Assembly (NCBI GenBank): GCA_002007465.1 | Contig: LNAC01000008.1 | Span: 6,231,878-6,295,877, forward strand | Length of the DNA stretch: 64,000 nucleotides | Reading direction: 5' to 3' | Origin: Ailurus styani | Lineage: Eukaryota; Chordata; Mammalia; Carnivora; Ailuridae | In this document: positions 24,836-36,345 of the stretch, in pieces | Numbering within the stretch: position 1 is the first letter of the stretch | Layout of the letters: every line of letters begins with the position of its first letter | Translations under genes and position numbers: made by a program | The notes under the pieces: generated by a model | What the model was told of the DNA's origin: nothing | Database searches by the model: none | Seen by the model: the letters and a program-made list of their open reading frames with translations, nothing else

Positions 24836-26174
24836 AAAAATCAACTCAAAATGGGTCATAGACTTAAATGTTAAATATAAAACAATATAACTCTTATTCA
24901 GAAAAAAATCTTTGGAATCTGAAGGTTGGCAGAGTTCTAGACTTGATACTGAAAGCACAATCCACAGAAGAAAAAAATGGATAAATTGAACTTTATATAG
25001 GTTAAAAACTTTTGGTCTGCAAAAGATTCTCTTAAAAGGGTGAAAAGACAAGTTACAGAGTAGAGAAAATATTTGCAACTCACATACCCCACAAAGGACT
25101 AGCATCTACAATATACAAAGAATTCTCAAAACTCAACAGTAGAAAACCAAAGAATCCAATTTTTAAAAGAACGAAAAACATTAACAGACATTTCACCAAA
25201 GAGCCTATACAGATGGGAAGAAAGCACATTTAAAGATGTTCAATGTTGTTTCCTGTTAAGCCATGACGAGCTATCACTAAGTACCTACCCCAAATCAAAT
25301 GCTGGTGACAGTGCAGAAACTGCTCAGACCTCACATTGCTAGTGAGAATGTAAAATTTCATAGCCACCCTGAAAAAACATTTTGGCAGTTTCTTAAAAAA
25401 TTAAACATACAAATACCATGTGAAGCAATGATTGGATTTCTAGGCATTTATTCTCAATGGAAAATTTATGTTCATACAAAAACCTGTACATGAATATTCA
25501 TAGTAGCTTTATTCATGATAAAAAGCTGGAAACCACACAGATGGCTTTCAGTGGTTGAATGGGGAAGCTCACTGTGGCACATCCATACCGTAAAATACTA
25601 CTTAGCAGTAAATAGGAATAAACTCTGATACCACAATATGGACGAATCTCAAGGAAATTGTGCTGAGTAGAAGAAGCCATTCCAAAAGGTTACATACTGT
25701 ATGACTCCATGCACATAGCATTCTTTAAATTACAAAATTCTAGAAATGGAGACTAGATTAGCAGTTGTCCAGGCTAAGGACTATGAGTGAGGATGGGATA
25801 GGGGGAAAGGGGGTGGGGCTCTAAAAGAAAACAGCAGATCCTTGTGGAGATGGAATGGTTCTGTATCTTGACTGTATCCATGTCAATATCCCAGCTGTGA
25901 TACAGTATTTGACTTTTCCTTGATGTTACCATAAAGGAAATAGGGTAAGTAAAGGGTACAGAAGATCTTTCTGCATTATTTTTTATAACTAACTGCCCAT
26001 GAATCTACAATTATCTGAAAATAAAAAACTTTAACTTAAAAGAACACACAAGTAAATGAATAATTACACTACGTCATTGGGGGTCTGAAAGTAAAGAAGT
26101 GTGCTTTATTAGAATAGCAACTGTTACAAAGTTGGGGGTGATAGGTGGTGATTTAAAAAAAAACAAACAGGATT

Positions 26175-26398
26175 GGGCACCTGGGTGGCTCAGTTGGTTA
26201 GGCGTCTGCCTTCGGCTCAGGTCATGATCCTGGGCCCTGGGTTCAAGTCCCACATCAGTCTCCCTGCTCAGTGGAGAGCCTGTTTCTCCCTCTGCCTCTG
26301 TCTCTCTCTGTCTCTCTGTCTCTCATGAATAAACAAATTTTTTAAAAATCTAAAAATAAAGTAAAATAAAATAACTTTAAAAATAAATGAAAAAAAAG
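26175..26398 (+). repeat. CAN-SINE
   Basis: 'gggcacctgggtggctcag' head, 'ggtcatgatcctgggcc' box and long mixed A/T tail. Short duplication CAGGATT lies on both sides. Confidence 0.9.
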
Positions 26399-27360
26399 CA
26401 GGATTAAAATTCAAAAACCCATAATAGGCTGGAATAATGGACCAAAATGAATGGGATAAACTATATTGGATTTTAAGGTAAAGCCTTGTTTTTATACACA
26501 TAAAAGTTATCTGCTCAAAAGTTGAAGTCATGAAGGTCCTGTCCGCAATCTTGAGAATTTAGGTCTTTTTAAGTTATCAATTTTAGTGAAAATTGTCTAA
26601 GAAAAATTAGAATTAAGTAAGTCTTTCTCCCTTTCTTCTTCCTCTACCAGCCCCACCTGTCAGCAGCTGTAGAAGGCAAAGTTCTGAATCATAAAGGTAG
26701 TTCAAGAGTCAGTTCTAATAATGTATTAAGTTGAAAAAATTCACAAGAATATTGGTCCTACTCCTTTGTCCATTAAGAAACAGGGTGAAAACATTCATTA
26801 ACTGTGATCACCTTTTACTTGTATCATAAAAAGTCATTCTTGCTTTACATTTCTAACAGATTTTCGAGACATCTAGACTTTACTATAATTGCTATGAAAT
26901 GTAGCTTGAAGTATCTAAATGTCTGGTTTTGTGAAATTAGTTCTCTTGCTTCATCATCTGTTGCCCTTAGTAATAATATTCAAACTGGCTTTTCTGATTT
27001 CAGAAATTATAAATATTCATAATGAAAAGGGCACATACAATTTCTTTGTGAGCCAGAAGAATGTAGAAGGTAAAAGAAATTAATGATGCTGGTAGATTTA
27101 CCTTAAAACGTTGAGCATGATTGGTTACTATCATGTCATTATCTTACCTCTGGACCTCTAGTTTTATGAAATAATGACCCTCCTTATTGTTGAAGCTGTT
27201 GTTTTGGTTGGCTCTTCTGTTAGTTGTGTCAAAAATTATGCTGCTTCAAGTGTACTCCAGGTGAAATTAATTATTAATTAATTGAAAGAGACTTTAAGAT
27301 AACTGTATTTAGTAGTTCACAAGAATATGTCTAGGTACATCTTGAATGGAAATAAAGTAT
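26399..27360. other. Intergenic, no gene seen
   Basis: Unrecognised sequence, moderately A+T rich. Confidence 0.4.
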
Positions 27361-27720
27361 GCCCAACCATATTATTGTGAAAATGTAGCACATCAACAGT
27401 CCAGAGTAATCCTTCCAAGGTATCAGAGAGAAAAGATGGGTTTTAAGCCAGGTGACAAAGTAGTAATAACATCCAAGTGTTTACAGAAAATGACTTTCAA
27501 CCTAGAGATTTGATACCCAGCTGATTTATCTTTCAAGAATGAAGACAAATTTAAGAGATCTCAAGACATGCAGGGATTAAGGAATTTTACTATCTACAAA
27601 CAACAAAAGGACTATCCAATAAAAATCTATTGGTAAATTTAAATGATGAAAGAAAACTTGGTTGTTGTTCACAAATGTAAGACAAACATAAAAACAACCT
27701 TCAAGGCAGTGATGATTACA
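27361..27720 (+). repeat. Old L1/HAL1-like fragment
   Basis: 'gatttgatacccagctgat' and 'ttcaagaatgaagacaaat' resemble the ORF1-side part of old L1/HAL1 elements. Confidence 0.45.
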
Positions 27721-27849
27721 TAATAAGGAGGTGATGCTTGATGAGTGAAAAAATTGTACAAAAATCTATGTTGTGTTTAGGAGGAAAATAAAAATATCAA
27801 ACAATTTTAGAACCTGTTGGAAAAATATGTAATTAAATATGCATGTTTA

Positions 27850-27995
27850 GGGACACCTGGGTGGCTCAGTTGGTTGGGCATCTGCCTTCAGCTCAGGTCA
27901 TGATCTCAGGGTCCTGGGATTGAGCCCTGTATCGGTCTCCCTGCTGAGTGGGGAGTCTGCTTTTCCCTCTCCCTCTGTCCCTCCCCCAGCTCATG

Positions 27996-28028
<33 letters not shown>

Positions 28029-28050
28029 AAATGCATAATATCTTTTTAAA
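27850..28050 (+). repeat. CAN-SINE with target-site duplication
   Basis: 'ggacacctgggtggctcag' head and (TC)n before the tail. Near-perfect duplication AAATATGCATGTTTA / AAATATGCACATTTA at 27835-27849 and 28051-28065. Confidence 0.93.
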
Positions 28051-28473
28051 AAATATGCACATTTAAAAACATAAAAGGAACGGCAAAGAGAATTAAGTAT
28101 GATATCTAGCTTCCAAAATAACATAGGAGAAACAAACAAAAACTAAAGACAGGGAAAGAGATTTAAGGATGAGCTAAAGGAGAAAAGCTGGGAAACAGAA
28201 ACAAAATAGGATGGCTAGGATCAGTCTGATTATATCGGTAACCACACACACACACACAAAAAAAGATAAAAAGTAAATGGATTGATGTCATCTGTCAAAA
28301 GTCATAAATTACCGGGCACTGCTTACACAGAACTGTAAGAAAACCACATAGGTTGAAATTAAAGTGTGGGAAAGAGGTATTCTGGAAAAAGTGAACCAAA
28401 AAAAATGCTGAAGTAGAATATCAAAATAGAACTTAAAGCAAAATCCCTAAGAAAAGAAGAAAACTGTTTAATT

Positions 28474-28663
28474 TTTTTTAAAGATTTTATTTATTTATTT
28501 GACAGAGAGAGATCACAAGTAGGCAGAGAGGCAGGCAGAGAGAGAGGAGGAAGCAGGCTCCCTGCTGAGCAGGCAGCCCAATGCAGGGCTCTATCCCAGG
28601 ACCCTGAGATCATGACCTGAGCCGAAGGCAGAAGCTTTAACCCACTGAGCCACCCAGGCACTC
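28474..28663 (-). repeat. CAN-SINE
   Basis: Full-length reversed SINE from 'aaagattttatttattta' to 'gagccacccaggcactc'. No clear duplication seen. Confidence 0.92.
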
Positions 28664-28724
28664 ATTTTAAAGGAATGATCTTTTAGGAAAGTAATACTCA
28701 TTTTGTTAATGTTATAGTTAAAAT

Positions 28725-28875
28725 AAACAATGTAAAATTCACAATATTATATAATTATTAAGAAATTATTGTTGTAATTTTATAATTTTATCATTTGACT
28801 TCTAAATTTATTTTTATAATTGTATTATAATTATTAATAAATATTAAATATTGGCTTTTTATTAGTTCTACAAAT
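28725..28875. repeat. A+T-rich low-complexity block
   Basis: Almost entirely A and T ('attataattattaataaat' and similar). Confidence 0.7.
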
Positions 28876-30329
28876 AAGGTATTTTCCCGTTCTTAAATGA
28901 GAAATGAGGTTGCCCCTACAGACAAAAGCCTTTATGGTGTTTTATGCTAGAAACTGCTGAACACCTTGCAGATCAAGACTTTTGATGACAACAATTTCAA
29001 ATTCTTGCTCATCACCATCAATGAGAAACTTTATTCACTTAAGCGGGTGATAAAAATGAAAGCAAAATGTTTACAACGAGACAAACTTTTGCAACAGTTG
29101 AAATTACACTTGAGAAATCTAGCAGTTCTTTCGTTTTCATGAACACATGTAATGTTGAAATTTCTTGTCATACTGAAATATGAACGACTTATCAGAGGCC
29201 ATCAAGTGTTTTATACTAAAAGTTTAAAAAAATGCTGCAGCTCTACTTTACACATCATACATATATGGTGAGAACAGTCACCCCTGTGGCTGGTTTGGAT
29301 GCCAGTAATAGGGCGCATCAGCCACAAAGGAGCAGAAGCGACCAAAAATGTAAAGCAGAGAGTCGGTGCTGTTGCCTAAAAGCTGTGTCTGCCTGGAGTC
29401 CCAGCAGAGCCTCCCTGTCCCCCCAACCTCTACCAGCCCGGTGCTTCTGCTGTGCTATACCTTCTGGCCCCCTGAAATATGAGTGACCTTTCCTGTAATT
29501 CCGTAGACCCCTTGTCTTTGATGGGCAGCCCTGAGTTCTGCCGCAGGCTGGTGATGTGAATGTCCACGGAGGGACACCTCCTTGCCCAGGCTCAGCCCAT
29601 GACCACCGAGCCCAAAGGCGGCAGGGAAGTCGTGTGCTTACTGTGCCTGCGGGTTAACAGGTGAGTTTCCTGCACGGAGGGGCTGCCTGCCAGTAATCCC
29701 AGTAAGGCCCCACCCATCTGTCCCTCGGGCTGAAGAAATCCATCTGTTGCGACACACCTACAGCCCATTCATGGCTCACTGGCTGGAAGTTCTTGAAACT
29801 GAGAATATATAGGGAACTTTGATTAAAAAGCTGACCGTGTGCAAGTTCATAATAGACTTATTAGCAAATATGAACGAAATGGTGTCACACAGACCGTGTT
29901 CCCTGACTGCAATTTATTAAATTAAAGACCATCCTAACGTAAATTCTAAACAACATGTTTGGCAAATTTCCAAAAACATGCTTTTGGAAACAGAAAAATA
30001 CTTTTCTAAATGCATCGTGAGTTAAAAAGAAAGGCAGAACAAAAATTACCAAGTAATGAGAGCTGAATGAAAATGAAAGCATTGATCCGTAATCCATACA
30101 GTCTGCAATTTTGAAATCCAAAGGATTCTGAAAACTGAAACTTTAGTTCATAACTCATTTGGTGGTGAATCTGACCTGAGGCTATTCAATCTTCATTTTC
30201 GCACCTCTAGCAAGACAATGAAGGGGAAAAAAACAAGAATGGGCATAAATAAGCAATATTAGCAACCACAACCATAAAATATGTAACTACATAGAACAGA
30301 GAATAAGCATCTTAAGAGAGTAGCTGGAG
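28876..30329. other. Intergenic, no gene seen
   Basis: Includes a G+C-richer stretch at about 29270-29760 with a donor-like 'aacaggtgagtttcc' near 29658. There is no accompanying exon that I can support. Confidence 0.4.
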
Positions 30330-30785
30330 TGACTTTATGCCAATACATTTGGAAATTCGGACAAAATTAACGATTTTCTAGAAAATTGCACATTGCCAGA
30401 ATTAACTCCTGAAAACTATAAAAACAGAGGTCACCTTTTAAGAAATTGAACTGTTAAAATTTCCTCTCCAACCCAGCAGATTTCCAGACTAGGAGCTATA
30501 GATGGTCAAGAAACATGCAAATACGCTGAATTCCATCATAAGCAAGAAAATATAAACTGAAACAGTATTAGGCTAACATTTCCCACCCGTCTGATTAGTA
30601 AAGATTACAAATCTTTAATAAGCAAATGCTACAGACGATGTGGAGAGCGAGCCCTCTCTTGTAATGTGGGCAGAGGTATAAATGGACAAATCCATTTGTA
30701 GAGCAATTTGGTAATGTCTACAAAACGTACAGATGCTCTGATTCAGCGCTTCCATTTTTAGGTATATATCTGGCCTGGAGAAATG
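30330..30785 (+). repeat. Old L1ME-like ORF2/3' fragment
   Basis: 'tgtagagcaatttggtaatg' followed by 'ttccatttttaggtatatat' matches the 3' part of L1ME-type ORF2. Confidence 0.65.
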
Positions 30786-31510
30786 CAACAGTGGTGCCCA
30801 AGGGCGGGCCAGGAGACCAGAATAGCTGGAGAAGAGGGGGCAAGGGGGAGCGTGGTGGGACCCACACTCAGCGGAGTGGGGAGTTGGGAGCCATGTCAAG
30901 TGAGGGCTGGCGGGCATTGGGTGGAGCTTTGCCTTTTGCTGGGCACCAGCTGGGGAGTTATTGCAGGCTCTGGGTAGTGGAGAGATTGGTGTTTTAATGG
31001 GATGGCTATGGCAGCCGCATTGGACATAGCCTGTTTAGGCACACAGAACGTGGGGGGAAGAAGCCCCACCCACGGTGGCATGGCGGCAACACAGGTGGGG
31101 GGAAGGGCTCAAATCCTGGGTGTAGCCCCGGGGCCGCATGACCGATGCTGGGCACGTGCATAGCTCTGGCCTCACTCCCACACACCATCCGGTTGCGTGG
31201 GTGAGTAATTTGCAAATGTCCTTGTGGGAAGCCGGTTTCTCTTGGAGCCATCAGCTTTCCTCTCCTGTTCCTGGTGGAAGTGAGGAGGCTACTACTATTT
31301 CGGTTGACTTGATTTTGACCATGTAAGGAGAGGGCGTTTGAAAAGGATGTCTAAGAGTGAAGTGGTCTGACAACCCCTAGTCCCATAAAGCATGGAGGTG
31401 TGTTGGAATGACATAAGAAACAAATCCCGAAATAGATCGTCAAAGTCCATGAGATCTTGAGAATATTAGGGGCTGAAATAAACAAGATGAAATTTTTTAA
31501 AATAATGGTG

Positions 31511-31559
<49 letters not shown>

Positions 31560-32679
31560 TAGTAGTAGTAGTAGTAGTAGTAGTAAGGAGAATTTTGATT
31601 CACGCTCCAGAAGCAGAAAGGCACCATGTTGTAGTTGGTGCCCCTTCCTTAGAGCAGATCTGGTTACTCACAGTGTTCTATCACTTTGTTCCAAGATACT
31701 GACTCGAAATTGTTGCTTGTATCTCCTGAGTTTGAGACTCTATAAAGAAAATATAGGAATTATCTGAAAAGAACCCAAGTCATGTTTGGGGTTTTTGTTT
31801 TGTTTTTTTTTAATTTTAAGTGAATGGGTTGCCAGTTACTTTGAACATACATACATCAAATTACGAATCTCAAAAGGCAAACCAGCAGTGTTCAGGGCAC
31901 AACCTGCACAACTGTCCTTGCCCACCCCTTCTTCAACCTACATCTTGGTAAAACCCAGTGGTGAAAGCCTCCAAAGATTTCTTGGTTTGGGTTTGGTCCA
32001 CTTCCTCTTTTATCCTTGGGTTTTTATTTTTTATTTTATTTTTCTATTTTTCTGCCCACCTCTTTCTGCATCCCACACATGCCATGCTGACCTACCCTAA
32101 TTCAGACTGAATTTGCCACTTCCTTTTATTAAGGCTGACACATTAACTGCCAAGAGTATTTTTCTTTTTGTAGTTTCCCAAAGGCCAGACTTTAAAGTAG
32201 GTCATTTCTACTGCTTTATCCACAGTGTCTTAGCTACTTTCCCTAGTGGGATCTGCAAAAGCACAGATCCATTTAAATCTGAGAAACTTAGAAGCCTAGT
32301 TTTCTTTTGCTGTGGCTCTGCAAAATGCCTGCTCCTTCTCTCCTTCCTCTCCTCCTTCCCTTTCTTATGAAAGCCTTATGAATATTCTAATTTTGAGGTA
32401 GCCTTGGGTTTAGGTTTGCCGGGTTTATGAAAAGCTCTTAAATGCAGTGGTAGCATCCGAGGCTTGATAGTGGATGTCGGTTGACCATTTTGGCCCTGGA
32501 TTCCACAAAATGACACCATAGATGCAAACCCTTATACCAACTCCACTGACTGGTTCTGTGTGGCTCTTAATTACTCACTCAGTGGTCTCACAGGGCTCTG
32601 TTCTGTTCTACCTTCTCAGTGACTTCTCTCTTTGACCCAGAAAAGTTCCATTTTTCATCATGATGGGTTGAAGCCAAGA
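30786..32679. other. Intergenic, G+C-richer, no gene seen
   Basis: Unique-looking sequence with a trinucleotide repeat at 31505-31585 and a T-rich run near 32020-32055. Open frames here lack recognisable domains. Confidence 0.45.
31505..31585 (+). repeat. (GGT/AGT)n trinucleotide repeat
   Basis: About 27 units of GTG then GTA with one interruption. It translates as a valine run, which is an artefact. Confidence 0.95.
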
Positions 32680-32795
32680 GGCCTGAGCTTCGGTCCTGCC
32701 TCTGCCAATGAATGCGAGACATAGGCTATGGCATGTGACCCTTTAGGACCTCAGTTTCCCCAACAGTGCAGAAGGCAAGATCAGGCTCCCTCCCA
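32680..32795 (+). repeat. MIR SINE remnant
   Basis: 'gtcctgcctctgccaatgaa', then 'gcatgtgaccctttaggacc' and 'tcagtttccccaacag' follow the MIR order. Confidence 0.6.
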
Positions 32796-33640
32796 GCACT
32801 GCCGGTCCGTGGCATTGGGAAGTCGGCTCTTGCTAAGCACCCTGCATTAAAGCAAGAAAAGTAAAGGGGAGCCACCGCCTCCCCCCCGCCCCCGATGGTT
32901 TTTCTTTTGGTGACTTTTCTGCTTATTTCACTATGACTTTAAGGAAGTGGGGTGATAGACAGACGAGGTTATAGAGATGATTCGTCTCTCTGATCGATGG
33001 GGTTTTCGCACCTTCTCTGAGCCTGCCCTGAGAGCAGTTCTTTGGCTTGTCCTTGCTAAAGCCCAGACGGATAAACCCACTGGAGAGCTTCTGGTTGTGT
33101 AGGTCTGGGGTGGTGGGGCCACAGACCACTTTTCTATCTGCATATGGCTGACAGCACTGGCCTGTAGGACTGCGCCCAAAGCTTATAACTCCTAAATTTC
33201 ATTCCCTCACCTTGACCTCCCACGCAGTTGATTGGCATTCCAAACACAGGAGACTCGCTTCCATCCACTTGGAGGGTGGGCAGTGGAGGGGGAAAGGCAG
33301 CTGGGCTCGGATCAAGTGACTCCATCTATCTCTGGTAGGGCCACTGAGCCGCTTCCAGGGTGACTTGTATAAGAGTTGAGCCTCCTGGTCGGGCCACTGT
33401 CTGTGGCAGACACCCCTCCAGCCCCCCCCACCCCCCGCTCCCCAGCCTGTGGAAGGAGACTCAGAAATCTGCTTTGCAGGGGCAGGAGGAGTGGGGCAGA
33501 GGGTGAGAGAGGAGAGAGGAGGCTCCTGTTGCCTTGGCTTCGGTCTTGGCTGCCTATTCAAGGTCCTGCTGTAGTTCTGTCCTTGGATCCCCTGAGGAGC
33601 CCCCATATCTTTCAAATATATTCCTCTGTTGGCTGAAACC

Positions 33641-33825
33641 AGCAGTTTTGCATTTTAATGCACCTTGGCTTCCCCGGAGGACTGGTTAAAATGGGCTACA
33701 AGGTGCTGCCTCCAGAATTTCTGATTGAGTAGGTCCAGGGTGGGACCCCAGAATCTGCCTCCCTAACAAGTTCCCAGTTAACAGGGTGCTGCTGCTCTGG
33801 GAACCTAACTTTGAGAACCCCTGGC
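33641..33825 (-). repeat. MER5A-type hAT remnant
   Basis: 'atttctgattgagtaggtcc', then 'ctaacaagttcccagttaac' and 'ctttgagaacccctgg' end. Confidence 0.75.
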
Positions 33826-33974
33826 TTAAATAGCCATGTCCTCAGTATTTCTGCTTGTGTGAGAATTAGTTAAGCCTCACGCCATTCCAGGCATCTCTGC
33901 AGTGCTTGGCATATTATAACTACTTGATCCCCATCCCCCCCCCATGAGAACCCCTTGGGAAAAGGGGACGCGTC

Positions 33975-34130
33975 ACTGCTATTTTACAGATAACCAGGTC
34001 CTGGTTGTGAGAGGTTAGTCAACCACCTGAGGTTCCTCTCTCCAAGGGTGCGGAGCTGGGAGGCGAGCCCCCAGCTGTCTGACTCGGAAGCGCGTGTTCT
34101 TAACGAGCGCTCGATTTCACTTCCCACTCT
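33975..34130 (-). repeat. MIR SINE remnant
   Basis: 'ctattttacagataaccagg' then 'ctggttgtgagaggttagtc' and 'cagctgtctgactcggaa' follow the reversed MIR. Confidence 0.5.
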
Positions 34131-34897
34131 GGCCAAAATGGCTCTATTGCCACCTTCCGGAGTGCTGTTCTGCCCCGTCAGCCTCAGAGGCTGTTCCAAA
34201 GGCTCCCTCTCCCATGAAGCTCCTCTGGATTTCCTAATCTCTGTCCATTCACAGTCCAAACTGTGGATAACATGGTCCTCAGAGAATCCCTTGCACTCTT
34301 TTCAAAATTTAAATTCAATTAATTAACATAAATTGTATTGTTAATTGCAGGGGTAGAATTCACGGATTTCTCAGTTGCATATGACACCCAGTGCTCATTA
34401 TATCACGTGTCCTCCTTAACATCCATCACCCAGTTACCCCAGCCCCCCAGACCCCTTCCCTCTAGCAACCCTCAGTTTTTTTCCTAGAGTTGAGTGTCTC
34501 TTATGGTTTGTCTCCCTCTCTGATTTCATTTTATTCTATTTTTTCCCTCCCTCCCCCATCACCTCACACCAGTCAGAATGGCTAAAATTAACAAGTCAGG
34601 AAACAACAGATGTTGGCAAGGATGCAGAGAAAGGGGAACCCTCTTACACTGCTGGTGGGAATGCAAGCTGGTGCAGCCACTCTGGAAAACAGTATGGAGG
34701 TTCCTCAAAAAGTTAAAAATATAGCTACCCTATGACCCAGCAGTTGTACTACAGGGATTTATCCCAAAGATACAAATGTAGTGATCCGAAGGGGCACATG
34801 CACCCCCAATGTTTATAGCAGCAATGTCCACAATAACCAAACTATGGAAAGAGCCCAGATGTCCATCAACAGATGAATGGATAAAGAAGATATGGGG

Positions 34898-34924
34898 TGT
34901 GTGCGTGTGTGTGCGTGTGTGTGT
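34898..34924 (+). repeat. (GT)n microsatellite
   Basis: GT units with GC interruptions inside the inverted L1. Confidence 0.85.
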
Positions 34925-34948
34925 ATAATGGAATATTACGCAGCCATA

Positions 34949-35227
34949 ATTATCATATGGTTTCTCTTACTTGTGGAACATAAGGAATAAAATGGAGGAC
35001 ACTGGGAGAAGGAAAGGAAAAGTGAATTGGGGTAAATTGGAGGGAGAGACGAAAGATGAGAGACTGTGGATTCTGAGAAACAAACTGGGGTTATGGAGGG
35101 GAGGGGGGAGGGGGGATGGGTGAGCCTGGTGGTGCATATTAAGGAGGGCACATGTTGCGTGGAGCACTGGGTGTAGTGCATAAACAAAGAATCTTGGAAC
35201 GCTGAAAAAATAAAATTAAAAAAAAAG
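34949..35227 (+). mobile_element. L1 3' UTR with A tail inside the inverted L1 segment
   Basis: From 'attatcatatggtttctctt' through 'aggaataaaatggaggacac' to 'ctgaaaaaataaaattaaaa'. It breaks the host L1 between 'cagccat' and 'aatgaaactcaccatttgc'. No clear target duplication at its left edge. Confidence 0.75.
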
Positions 35228-36261
35228 AATGAAACTCACCATTTGCAATGACGTGGATAGAACTAGAGAGTGTTATGCTAAGTGAAAAAAGTCAGTGAGA
35301 GAATGACGATTATCATATGATTTCATCCCTTGCACCTTAGGTTTGCTTGTTTTCCCAGCTCCATCGCATGAGCTTGAGCCTGTGAGCTCCTTGAAGGAAG
35401 TTAGTGGTGATCCTTCTTCACGTCTGTATTCACTGCCCCTCCCCCCTACACTCCCAGCAATGGCCCTAGGCCTCTGATATACCCAGCCTTGGCAGATGCC
35501 TGTTAGGTTGAACTAGAGAAAGAAAGAAAGGGCTTGTCCTTGGTGCGGGCTGTGCCACTGGCAGCCTGCAGGGTTTTTATCAGGAGTGGATGACCCTGGA
35601 GGAGAAGGAAGGGCAGGAAGCAGGACTGGGAAAAGGGAGGAGCTCGGTTGATCCGGAGTCTCAGCCTTAGAGCCATGAAGGGGCAAGGCAGTGGAGGTAC
35701 GCTGTCCTGGGAAGGGGGTGGGACTCTTTTCAGCCAAGGACATGCCGAGAAGTCTGACAGCTGAGGCTGTGTTGGTAGAACTCCCCACACCAGGGGGCAT
35801 GAGCCCTCAGCCCTGTGGAGAGCTTGGGGTGCAGAATCCCTGTATGTGGCTCGTCCACTCTCTGGGCCCTGGTGCTTTCCTTCCAGTCCCTGACACCTGC
35901 TCTCTGCATCTTAGACTCATCTTGGGCACTTGAGGTGGTCCCCGGTGTGAGAGAGCACCCCAGCTGACTGCCCCTGGTTGTGAGAGGTTAGTCACCTCTT
36001 CTTCTTCCTTGTTAACTGTGAAACACAGGGGCTGGAGCTGCACATCACAGACTATGGGTCTTGGACTTGGGGAGCTGGTGAAAAGTCTTGGAAGATAGGG
36101 AAGGGGTTCTGCAGGGTATCTGTGGAGGGAGCTAGGCAGCATTAAACAAGCAAAGGAAGAGGGAAAGATTAACCTCAGTCATGCTGGTTGAATCGTGGTC
36201 ATTTCCATGGACCCCACACAGGACGAGGGAGGGGGAAAGGGAGAGAGTGGGTGTCAAAGAT

Positions 36262-36345
36262 GGGCGGAGCTCAGTCTGAATCTTGGATTCCTCGCCGATA
36301 AGCTGTGTGACCTTGGGCAAGTCACTTGGCCTCTCTGAGCTCTTA
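36262..36345 (+). repeat. MIR SINE remnant
   Basis: 'agctgtgtgaccttgggcaa' then 'gtcacttggcctctctgagc' is the MIR core, well preserved. Confidence 0.8.

Larger units (their letters stand above)
19000..26040 (+). repeat. Nearly full-length ancient L1 retrotransposon, decayed
   Basis: Collinear plus-strand L1M-class copy. About 19400-20030 is a G+C-richer 5' UTR with loosely repeated 'gtaatgag/gtgtcagtggagac' units. 20030-21400 is the ORF1-side region ('ctcatcagaaatcataaagg'). 22000-22600 carries the endonuclease part of ORF2 ('ttatagttggagacttcaat'). 22800-25200 carries the reverse transcriptase and following part, and the 3' end is near 26035. Stops and frameshifts are frequent, so nothing is translatable as a whole. 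SINEs at 20287-20591 and 24642-24835 are later insertions. Family assignment (L1MA/L1MB-like) is from memory; the 5' edge is uncertain. Confidence 0.8.
34297..35324 (-). mobile_element. Twin-primed (5'-inverted) carnivore L1 insertion
   Basis: Flanked by the perfect 11-bp target duplication ATCCCTTGCAC (34286-34296 and 35325-35335). The left part, about 34297-34555, is L1 3' UTR on the minus strand with its reversed A tail at the left edge. The right part, from about 34556, is the end of L1 ORF2 on the plus strand ('gtcagaatggctaaaattaa' onward), i.e. inverted. This is the hallmark of twin priming during target-primed reverse transcription. A second L1 3' end (about 34949-35227) interrupts the inverted part. 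No functional protein is encoded. Confidence 0.88.

Noticed and set aside
29640..29675. Splice-donor-like AACAG/GTGAGTTTCC
   Set aside because: A good donor match alone is common by chance, and no open exon or homology precedes it.
31457..31702. 81-codon frame encoding a long valine run
   Set aside because: It is a GTG/GTA trinucleotide microsatellite read in one frame, not a protein.
33199..33615. 138-codon minus-strand frame, proline and glycine rich
   Set aside because: C/G-rich low-complexity sequence, with overlapping frames on the other strand and no domain.
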